DNA of 5,190 nt from an uncultured bacterium. Its GTDB lineage: Bacteria > Bacillota > Clostridia > Lachnospirales > Lachnospiraceae. The DNA is taken from NCBI GenBank assembly GCA_947071365.1, contig CAMTFT010000164.1, positions 1 through 5,190 on the forward strand, given 5' to 3'. Within the stretch, counting starts at the first letter, position 1; each line of letters opens with the position of its first letter. Position numbers and translations under genes: made by a program. Below, piece by piece: positions 1-5,190 of the stretch. A model generated the notes under the pieces. That model was not told the origin of the DNA, searched no databases, and saw only the letters and a program-made list of their open reading frames with translations.

Positions 1-62
1 TTCCTTACTGGCTGTAAGGGATATTAACCATATTTATATTGTAGTAGAAAGGAGAGCAAAAC
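1..62 (+). promoter_or_regulatory. AT-rich leader and ribosome binding site of nanA
   Basis: This non-coding stretch precedes nanA. It is AT-rich from about 21 to 45 and ends in a clear Shine-Dalgarno site, AAAGGAG at 48-54, which places GGAG 8 bases before the ATG at 63. No upstream gene end can be recognised: short stops occur in two frames (15-17 and 25-27), but there are too few codons to identify a protein. A TATATT at 35-40 resembles a -10 box, but no convincing -35 element sits at the right distance, so the promoter may lie upstream of the window or nanA may belong to a longer operon. Confidence 0.55.
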
Positions 63-980
63 ATGAGAAATCTGGACAAGTACAAGGGAGTCATCCCGGC
101 ATTTTATGCGTGTTACGATGAAGAGGGCAACATCAGCCCGCAGGGGGTTCGCGCACTGACAAAGTATTTTGTGGAAAAGGGAGTGAAGGGCGTATACGTG
201 AACGGTTCCTCCGGCGAATGTATTTACCTGAGCGTGGAGGATCGGAAGATCGTGCTGGAAAATGTGATGGAGGCATCAAAGGGAAAGCTGACGGTGATTA
301 ATCACGTTGCCTGCAATAACACGAAGGAGAGCATGGAGCTGGCAAGACACGCGGAGAGCCTTGGCGTGGATGCGATCGCAGCGATTCCGCCGATCTACTT
401 CCATCTGCCGGAGCATGCGATTGCGCAGTACTGGAATGATATCAGTTCTGCGGCGCCGAATACGGATTTTGTCATCTACAATATTCCACAGCTTGCGGGT
501 GTATCGCTGACCATGGATCTGTTTGCTGAAATGAGAAAAAATCCGCAGGTCATCGGCGTGAAAAATTCCTCTATGCCGGTGCAGGACATCCAGATGTTCA
601 AGCAGGCAGCCGGACCGAATTATATCGTCTTTAACGGCCCGGATGAGCAGTTCATGAGTGGACGCGTTATTGGTGCAGAGGGCGGTATCGGCGGTACGTA
701 CGGTGTTATGCCGGAGCTTTTCCTGAAGCTGGACGAGCTGGTGCGCATGGGCCGGATGGAGGAGGCAAAGCTGCTTCAGTACGACATCAATGAGATCATT
801 TATAAGATGTGTTCAGCTCATGGAAATATGTACGGTGTGATCAAGGCTATTCTGAAAAAGAATGAAGGGCTGTGCCTTGGCAGCGTCAGAAAACCGCTTC
901 CGCCGCTTGCGCCAAAGGACAGAAAAGTGGTGGATGAGGCTGCGCAGATGATTCAAAACGCAAAGGCAAAATATCTGTAA
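63..980 (+). CDS. nanA: N-acetylneuraminate lyase (sialic acid aldolase)
   Basis: This is a class I aldolase of the DapA/NanA superfamily that cleaves N-acetylneuraminate to pyruvate and N-acetylmannosamine in the cytoplasm, the first committed step of sialic acid use. At 305 residues it has the usual length of the (beta/alpha)8 barrel family. Visible motifs are GSSGE at 48-52, which binds the substrate carboxylate; YNIP at 139-142 with the catalytic Tyr139; GVKNSS at 165-170 with the Schiff-base Lys167; and a PDEQF stretch with Asp194 and Glu195 in the position of the glycerol-tail contacts. The YNIP and GVKNSS forms point to NanA and away from dihydrodipicolinate synthase. One oddity is GGIGGTY at 207-213, where characterised lyases usually read GGIGSTY. 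The start follows a strong ribosome binding site. A sodium symporter gene follows after 23 bases, and the other neighbours are also sialic acid genes, which supports the call. Confidence 0.95.
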   Translation: MRNLDKYKGVIPAFYACYDEEGNISPQGVRALTKYFVEKGVKGVYVNGSSGECIYLSVEDRKIVLENVMEASKGKLTVINHVACNNTKESMELARHAESLGVDAIAAIPPIYFHLPEHAIAQYWNDISSAAPNTDFVIYNIPQLAGVSLTMDLFAEMRKNPQVIGVKNSSMPVQDIQMFKQAAGPNYIVFNGPDEQFMSGRVIGAEGGIGGTYGVMPELFLKLDELVRMGRMEEAKLLQYDINEIIYKMCSAHGNMYGVIKAILKKNEGLCLGSVRKPLPPLAPKDRKVVDEAAQMIQNAKAKYL

Positions 981-1003
981 GAGGAAAACAAAGGAGGGAG
1001 ATT

Positions 1004-2509
1004 ATGCAGGGCTTTACAGTAATTGATTTAATCATTCTGATCGTATATCTGGCGGCGGTTCTGTTCGCCGGGCTGCATTTTGCAAAACGGGAGATGAAGG
1101 GGAAGGAATATTTCAAGGGAGACGGAACGATACCGTGGTGGGTGACTTCCGTATCGATATTTGCCACCCTGCTCAGCCCTATTTCATTTCTGTCGCTGCC
1201 CGGCAATTCTTATGCCGGCACGTGGCTCATGTGGTTTGCTCAGCTTGGAATGCTGCTGGCTATTCCGCTGACGATCCGCTTTTTCCTGCCGATCTACAGC
1301 CGGCTCGACATTGATACGGCATACCATTATCTGGAGCTTCGTTTCGGTAGCAAGGGGCTGCGGGTGTTGGGCGCAGTCATGTTCATCGTTTACCAGGTGG
1401 GACGTATGTCGATCATCATGTACCTTCCCTGCATGGTTCTGGGAACACTCACCGGAATCAGTGTCAATCTGCTGATTATCATTATGGGAGTGATCGCGAT
1501 CATTTACTCCTATACCGGCGGCCTGAAATCTGTTCTCTGGACAGACTTTATCCAGGGCTCCGTACTTATTATCGGCGTAACTTTTGCCCTTATTTTCCTG
1601 GTCGTTCATATTGATGGGGGAATGGCAGCGGTCTTTTCCGCGTTTACGACAGAGGGAAAGTTTCTGGCGGCAGATCAGCCGGTCTTTGATATCAATCTTC
1701 TGAAGGACAGCGTATTTCTGATGATCGTGGGGGCAGGTTTCAATACTATGGGCTCTTACGTTTCGAGTCAGGATATTGTACAGCGTTTTACCACGACGAC
1801 AGATACGAAAAAGCTGAATAAAATGATGCTGACAAACGGGATCCTGTCTATTTTTATCGCAACAGTATTTTATCTGATCGGTTCCGGATTGTACGTTTTC
1901 TACCAGCAGAATGCGCTCCCGCCCGCAGCGGCGCAGGATCAGATCTTTGCATCATATATTGCCTTTGAGCTTCCGGTGGGCATTACGGGACTTCTTCTGG
2001 CAGCGATCTATGCGGCTTCACAGTCGACGCTTTCCACAGGACTCAACTCCGTGGCGGCAAGCTGGACGCTGGATATTCAGGCTAATTTGAGTAAGAAGGA
2101 GCTGAGCTTCGAGAAGCAGACGAAGATCGGGCAGTACGTATCTTTGCTGGTGGGAATTTTTGCGATCGTCGTATCCATCGTGCTGGCGAATGGCGGGATC
2201 AAATCGGCGTATGAGTGGTTCAATGGATTCATGGGGCTCGTTTTGGGAATCCTGATCGGAACGTTTATCCTCGGTGCTTTTACAAAGGTGGCGAATACCT
2301 TCGGAACGACGCTGGCCTTTATTGCGGCGTCTGCCGTGATGATCGGAATTAAATATTTCGCCCCGGCGGGAGCCGTATCGATCTGGTCATACTCCATTAT
2401 TTCCATCGCTGTATCTCTGGTGGTGGGCATACCGGCAAGCTATATTTCGAGGAAGGTGACTTCTGATACATCGGTGCCGGCCCCGAATACGACGATCTAC
2501 CGGAGCTGA
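1004..2509 (+). CDS. Sodium:solute symporter (SSS/SLC5 family), probable sialic acid importer
   Basis: This is a 501-residue integral membrane protein of the sodium:solute symporter family. About 13 hydrophobic segments can be read, roughly 5-23, 45-66, 75-97, 119-147, 152-171, 181-202, 235-257, 272-300, 321-347, 377-396, 404-426, 432-450 and 458-481, as expected for this family. The motif AASQSTLSTGLNS at 337-349 is the family's sodium-binding helix, and TDF at 180-182 supplies an Asp. Compared from memory with the Proteus mirabilis SiaT structure, Arg134 falls at the sialic-acid carboxylate arginine, Ser58, Ser61 and Gln80 at substrate contacts, and Asp181, Ser341, Ser344 and Thr345 at the second sodium site (Na3). 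Its place directly between the lyase and the YhcH-like gene makes sialic acid the most likely substrate. The ribosome binding site AAAGGAGGGAG lies at 990-1000. Another solute carried by this broad family cannot be excluded from sequence alone. Confidence 0.88.
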   Translation: MQGFTVIDLIILIVYLAAVLFAGLHFAKREMKGKEYFKGDGTIPWWVTSVSIFATLLSPISFLSLPGNSYAGTWLMWFAQLGMLLAIPLTIRFFLPIYSRLDIDTAYHYLELRFGSKGLRVLGAVMFIVYQVGRMSIIMYLPCMVLGTLTGISVNLLIIIMGVIAIIYSYTGGLKSVLWTDFIQGSVLIIGVTFALIFLVVHIDGGMAAVFSAFTTEGKFLAADQPVFDINLLKDSVFLMIVGAGFNTMGSYVSSQDIVQRFTTTTDTKKLNKMMLTNGILSIFIATVFYLIGSGLYVFYQQNALPPAAAQDQIFASYIAFELPVGITGLLLAAIYAASQSTLSTGLNSVAASWTLDIQANLSKKELSFEKQTKIGQYVSLLVGIFAIVVSIVLANGGIKSAYEWFNGFMGLVLGILIGTFILGAFTKVANTFGTTLAFIAASAVMIGIKYFAPAGAVSIWSYSIISIAVSLVVGIPASYISRKVTSDTSVPAPNTTIYRS

Positions 2510-2515
2510 ATGAGG

Positions 2516-2521
2516 AAGGAG
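2516..2521 (+). promoter_or_regulatory. Ribosome binding site that fixes a GTG start
   Basis: AAGGAG at 2516-2521 sits 8 bases before the GTG at 2530, which opens the YhcH-like frame. The nearer ATG at 2522-2524 abuts this site and reads only three codons before TGA at 2531-2533, so it cannot start the protein. The GTG is therefore the best start. Confidence 0.65.
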
Positions 2522-2529
2522 ATGATACC

Positions 2530-2991
2530 GTGATATTCGGAAATCTGAGCAAACTGAGTGGGTATCCGTTTCTGGAAAAGGAGGTTCTGAAATGTTTTGA
2601 GTATGCTGCCTCGCATGATCTGGCTGGCTTTGAAAAAGGAAGCTATGAGATCGATGGGGAGCGGCTGTTCGTCAACATCGTGGAATATACCACCAGAGAG
2701 GCCAGCGAACGGTTCTGGGAGGCGCACAGAAATTATCTTGATGTTCACCTGATGCTTTCCGGCACAGAACAGATAGACCTGAATTTTATCCAGAATATGG
2801 AGCAGAAGGAATTTGTGGAAGAGGATGATTTTCTTCCGCTGGAGGGGGAAAAGAACGGTTCAGTCATTTTGACGAAGGGAGATTTTCTGATCTGTTATCC
2901 ATCGGATGGACACCGCACGGCAGTGGCCGTGAAGGAACCGGAAACGATTAAAAAGGCGATCTTCAAGGTGGCTGTCGCGGTGCGGGGTTAG
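2530..2991 (+). CDS. YhcH/YjgK/YiaL family protein, probable sialic acid anomerase
   Basis: This 153-residue cytoplasmic protein belongs to the YhcH/YjgK/YiaL (DUF386) family of cupin-like beta-sandwich metalloproteins. The family signature is present: VEYTTRE at 51-57, an E-x-H pair at Glu64 and His66, YLDVH at 69-73, and PSDGHR at 124-129 with His128; together these supply likely metal ligands and active-site residues. The length is typical. E. coli YhcH (NanQ), from the nan operon, has been reported to act as an anomerase that hastens formation of the open-chain form of sialic acid, the form used by NanA. The same role is inferred here because the gene lies within a nanA-transporter-kinase cluster. 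Translation starts at GTG. The preceding stop is 20 bases upstream and the kinase follows after 27 bases. The family assignment is firm, the exact activity less so. Confidence 0.85.
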   Translation: MIFGNLSKLSGYPFLEKEVLKCFEYAASHDLAGFEKGSYEIDGERLFVNIVEYTTREASERFWEAHRNYLDVHLMLSGTEQIDLNFIQNMEQKEFVEEDDFLPLEGEKNGSVILTKGDFLICYPSDGHRTAVAVKEPETIKKAIFKVAVAVRG

Positions 2992-3018
2992 CCGGAAGAA
3001 ACGGAGCAGGAGAAGGAA

Positions 3019-3951
3019 ATGAGTATGAAAAAATATGTGAGCATTGATATCGGAGGAACAGCAATCAAATATGGGCTGATTGACGGGGATGGGACGATCC
3101 TTGACAGAAACCAGATGGCAACACAGTCCTGGCTGGGCGGGCCGTCTGTTTTAAAAAAGGCGATGGACATCGTGGAATCGTGCAGGCAGAAGGAAGAAGT
3201 GAGTGGGATCTGTATTTCCACCGCAGGGATGGTAGATCCCGTAAAGGGGGAGATCTTTCATTCCGCACCGCTGATTCCAGAGTACGCCGGAACGAGGTTC
3301 AAAGAGACGATGGAGACGGCCTTTCATATTCCGTGTGAGGTTGAAAATGATGTCAATTGTGCGGCGCTGGCGGAGTACGTGTCAGGGGCCGCACGGGGCA
3401 GCAGGACGGCTTTGATGCTCACGGTCGGTACAGGGATCGGCGGATGCCTGATCATGGATGGAGAGATTTACCATGGCTTTGGGAACAGTGCCTGTGAGGT
3501 GGGATATATGCACATGAGGGGCAGCGATTTCCAGACGCTGGGGGCCGCAAGTATTCTTGCGAAAAAGGTTGCAAAGTGGAAGAAGGAGCCGGAGGAGCAG
3601 TGGAGCGGATACCGCATATTTGAGGAGGCAAAAAAGAAAGATGCGGTGTGTATCAGAGCCATTGATGAGATGGTGGACACGCTGGGACTTGGAATTGCCA
3701 ACATCTGCTACGTCGTGAATCCGGAGATCGTTGTGCTGGGCGGTGGTATTATGGCCCAGAAGGAGTTTCTAAGTGACAGAATAAACAGGGCTGTGACGCA
3801 GTATTTGATTCCGGTCATTGCATCACAGACACGACTTGCATTTGCAGAGCATGAAAATGATGCCGGAATGCTGGGAGCATTTTATCATTTCATGAGCTGC
3901 AGGGGGAAAGATAAGGAACGAAAATTATGGAATACTATATTAAATCAGTAG
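3019..3951 (+). CDS. nanK: ROK-family sugar kinase, probable N-acetylmannosamine kinase
   Basis: This 310-residue ROK kinase probably phosphorylates N-acetylmannosamine, the product of NanA, to ManNAc-6-phosphate in the cytoplasm. The N-terminal phosphate-binding loop DIGGTAIKYG is at 10-19, the catalytic motif ENDVNCAALAE at 109-119 carries Asp111, and the second ATP loop TVGTGIGG is at 135-142. A late NPEIVVLGGGI stretch at 234-244 closes the ATP site. The usual ROK zinc site is missing: where most members have GEIGH followed by CxCGxxGC, this protein has CEVGY at 159-163 and no cysteines afterwards. Published N-acetylmannosamine kinases from Staphylococcus aureus and Fusobacterium also lack this site, which fits the call. 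The ATG at 3025 is an alternative start two codons downstream, since the purine-rich site at 3009-3017 could serve both. The end overlaps the regulator gene. N-acetylglucosamine kinase is the main alternative, because no epimerase is present to settle the pathway order. Confidence 0.82.
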   Translation: MSMKKYVSIDIGGTAIKYGLIDGDGTILDRNQMATQSWLGGPSVLKKAMDIVESCRQKEEVSGICISTAGMVDPVKGEIFHSAPLIPEYAGTRFKETMETAFHIPCEVENDVNCAALAEYVSGAARGSRTALMLTVGTGIGGCLIMDGEIYHGFGNSACEVGYMHMRGSDFQTLGAASILAKKVAKWKKEPEEQWSGYRIFEEAKKKDAVCIRAIDEMVDTLGLGIANICYVVNPEIVVLGGGIMAQKEFLSDRINRAVTQYLIPVIASQTRLAFAEHENDAGMLGAFYHFMSCRGKDKERKLWNTILNQ

Positions 3952-4748
3952 CACCGATCATTGAATCGAACTATGAAAAACTTACGCCGCTGGAAAAGAA
4001 TATTGCTGATTTTTTTATTCAAAATCAGGAAAAAATGGATTTTTCGGCAAAGGCAATTGCTGAACGACTATATGTGTCTGAGGCTTCTCTTTCACGATTT
4101 GCAAAGAAATGCGGCTACAGAGGCTATCGTGAGTTCGTATACCAGTATGAAGAGACTTTTGTGGATAAAAAAGAGTCGATCGCTGAGCCGACCAGGATGG
4201 TACTTAACGCTTACCAGGAGCTTTTGAATAAGACGTACAGTCTGATGAATGAGGAACAGATCGCAAGGATCTGCAGATATATCAGTGAGGCGCGGCAGGT
4301 GCTGGTCTGCGGCCGGGGCAGCTCGGGCCTGGCCGCCCGGGAAATGGAGATGCGTTTTATGCGCATTGGCGTGGGAATCGATTCAATGCAGGACAGTGAC
4401 CTGATACGGATGCAGGCGGTATTTCAGAGCGAGGCCAGCATGGTGATCGGCATCAGCATCAGCGGCGAAAAGGAGGAGGTGAGATATCTGCTCCGGGCCG
4501 CCCACAGACAGAGGGCAAAGACAGTGCTCATCACAACGAAAAACAGTGATGAATACGATCAGTTCTGTGATGAGGTGGTGTTGATCCCGTCTTTGCAATA
4601 TCTCGACCATGGCAGTGTGATCTCGCCGCAGTTTCCCATTTTGATGATGCTGGATCTCATCTATTCCTGTTATATTGAACAGGACACCTGCAGAAAGACA
4701 GCAATGCTCGGCAACACGCTGAAGGCATTAAAAGGAGAACAGAAATAG
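3927..4748 (+). CDS. RpiR-family transcriptional regulator (HTH plus SIS domain)
   Basis: This 273-residue DNA-binding regulator has the standard RpiR (MurR) layout and length. An N-terminal helix-turn-helix domain spans about 1-77, with the recognition region AKAIAERLYVSEASLSRF at 41-58. A SIS sugar-phosphate-binding domain spans about 110-250, with CGRGSSGLA at 128-136 and SISGEKEE at 177-184 as the phosphosugar loops. Members of this family in sialic acid clusters, such as Vibrio NanR and Haemophilus SiaR, respond to ManNAc-6-P or glucosamine-6-P, so a similar ligand is inferred here. The start codon lies inside the end of the kinase gene, a 25-base overlap, with AAGGA at 3913-3917 as its ribosome binding site; this suggests translational coupling. 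Since it sits inside the operon it probably controls, it is likely autoregulated. Whether it represses or activates cannot be read from sequence, and no operator was identified. Confidence 0.9.
   Translation: MEYYIKSVAPIIESNYEKLTPLEKNIADFFIQNQEKMDFSAKAIAERLYVSEASLSRFAKKCGYRGYREFVYQYEETFVDKKESIAEPTRMVLNAYQELLNKTYSLMNEEQIARICRYISEARQVLVCGRGSSGLAAREMEMRFMRIGVGIDSMQDSDLIRMQAVFQSEASMVIGISISGEKEEVRYLLRAAHRQRAKTVLITTKNSDEYDQFCDEVVLIPSLQYLDHGSVISPQFPILMMLDLIYSCYIEQDTCRKTAMLGNTLKALKGEQK
4731..4737 (+). promoter_or_regulatory. Ribosome binding site of nagA inside the regulator gene
   Basis: AAAGGAG lies within the last codons of the regulator, with 12 bases between GGAG and the ATG at 4750. That spacing is on the long side, but no closer site or better start is present. 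The one-base gap between the regulator's stop and this ATG suggests coupled translation. Confidence 0.5.
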
Positions 4749-4749
4749 T

Positions 4750-5158
4750 ATGATTATAAAAAACGTGCATGTATTTACGGAGGATAAGCATTTTGTACCG
4801 GGGATGGTCGTGACGGACGGGGATACTATTTGTGAGGTGATAACAGGGCGGAAAGACAGTGGCGCAGGAGAACTGATCGCAGAGCGGAGGGCAGGCGATG
4901 CGGACATCGACGGCCGGGGCTGCTACTGCATTCCGGGAATGATCGACCTTCACTTTCACGGGTGCCGGGGCAGTGATATCGGCGACGGGACGAGGGACGC
5001 ATTGGAAGTAATTGCGAAATATGAGGCTTCTATCGGCGTGACTTCTATCTGCCCGGCCACGATGACGCTTCCTGTTCCGGAGCTGGAGCAGATCCTTGCG
5101 TGTGCGTCGTTTTACCGGGACGAGCAGCAGGAGGGCACCGCGTCCTTCGGAGCGGACC
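4750..5158 (+). CDS. nagA: N-acetylglucosamine-6-phosphate deacetylase, N-terminal part only
   Basis: This is the first 136 codons of NagA, which deacetylates GlcNAc-6-P to glucosamine-6-P, the step that joins sialic acid and GlcNAc catabolism. The opening beta-sandwich strand MIIKNVHVFTED is followed by CIPGMIDLHFHG at 60-71, the entry into the amidohydrolase barrel, with the metal-binding His68 and His70. GVTSICPATMT at 96-106 is the typical following strand of the family. The catalytic Asp and the other metal ligands would lie further on, past the end of the window. A full NagA is roughly 380 residues, so about a third is present. The frame stays open to base 5190, but residues 138-147 (VSYTHLRAHE) are translated adapter and codon 137 is mixed; they are not protein sequence of this organism. 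The gene begins one base after the regulator's stop, so it is the sixth gene of the putative operon. Another amidohydrolase such as a close NagA paralogue is possible but less likely. Confidence 0.85.
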
Positions 5159-5190
5159 CTGTCTCTTATACACATCTCCGAGCCCACGAG
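5159..5190. other. Illumina Nextera transposase adapter (sequencing artefact)
   Basis: Bases 5159-5177 are an exact copy of the 19-base Tn5 mosaic end in the orientation CTGTCTCTTATACACATCT. They are followed at 5178-5190 by CCGAGCCCACGAG, the first 13 bases of the Nextera adapter tail. This is residual library adapter left at a contig end, not a transposon or genomic repeat. The last base that is probably genomic is 5158; bases near the junction that happen to match cannot be assigned. The sequence should be trimmed before the nagA fragment is used. Confidence 0.97.

Noticed and set aside
35..40. TATATT as a -10 promoter box for nanA
   Set aside because: The hexamer 17 bases upstream, CTGTAA, matches the -35 consensus at only three positions, and transcription would start at the ribosome binding site, leaving almost no leader.
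307..510. Plus-strand open frame of 67 codons within nanA
   Set aside because: It is rich in Arg, as expected for an out-of-frame reading of nanA, and covers catalytic motifs of the real gene.
1184..1609. Reverse-strand open frame of 141 codons inside the symporter gene
   Set aside because: Its translation is low in complexity and polar with no family motif, and it lies fully antisense to a clear 13-helix transporter. The same holds for the other reverse frames at 886-1206, 2077-2430, 2497-2748, 2988-3268, 3468-3704 and 4383-4610.
2492..2529. Possible terminator or operator in the gaps between genes
   Set aside because: The gaps at 981-1003, 2510-2529 and 2992-3018 are 20 to 27 bases and filled by ribosome binding sites. 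No hairpin followed by a T run is visible.
5159..5177. Tn5/IS50 mosaic end suggesting a transposon insertion
   Set aside because: It is followed directly by the Nextera adapter tail and stops at the contig end, so it is library sequence, not a mobile element.
4657..5187. Long reverse-strand open frame of 176 codons beginning MGSEMCIRDR
   Set aside because: Its start lies in the Nextera adapter, and the rest is antisense to nagA and the end of the regulator gene. The peptide is a known artefact.

Overview
The window is one end of a compact, all-plus-strand sialic acid (N-acetylneuraminate, Neu5Ac) catabolic gene cluster. Strong AGGAGG-type ribosome binding sites, moderate GC content and the gene set suggest a Gram-positive anaerobe of the Clostridia, most likely a gut Lachnospiraceae-type organism. 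That placement is inferred from style only; there is no rRNA or other marker gene. The DNA looks like a contig from a draft or metagenomic assembly, because its last 32 bases are Illumina Nextera transposase adapter and not genome.

Layout: a 62-base AT-rich leader with a good Shine-Dalgarno site (1-62); nanA, N-acetylneuraminate lyase (63-980); a 13-helix sodium:solute symporter, probably the sialic acid importer (1004-2509); a YhcH/YjgK/YiaL-family cupin-like protein starting at GTG (2530-2991); a ROK-family sugar kinase, probably N-acetylmannosamine kinase nanK (3019-3951); an RpiR-family HTH-SIS regulator overlapping the kinase by 25 bases (3927-4748); and the first 136 codons of nagA, N-acetylglucosamine-6-phosphate deacetylase (4750-5158), cut by the adapter (5159-5190). 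Gaps between genes are 1 to 27 bases or overlaps, and no terminator is visible, so the six genes probably form one transcript.

How they fit: the symporter would bring in sialic acid with Na+, the YhcH-like protein may speed opening of the sugar ring for the lyase, NanA splits Neu5Ac to pyruvate and ManNAc, the ROK kinase makes ManNAc-6-P, and NagA removes the acetyl group from GlcNAc-6-P. The epimerase joining the last two steps (NanE) and the deaminase NagB are not in the window. The RpiR protein is the likely local regulator, sensing a phosphorylated amino sugar.

I do not see a previously undescribed system. The points worth a second look are the adapter, the zinc-less ROK kinase, the sialic-acid-site residues of the symporter, a Gly replacing a usual Ser in NanA, and the missing epimerase.
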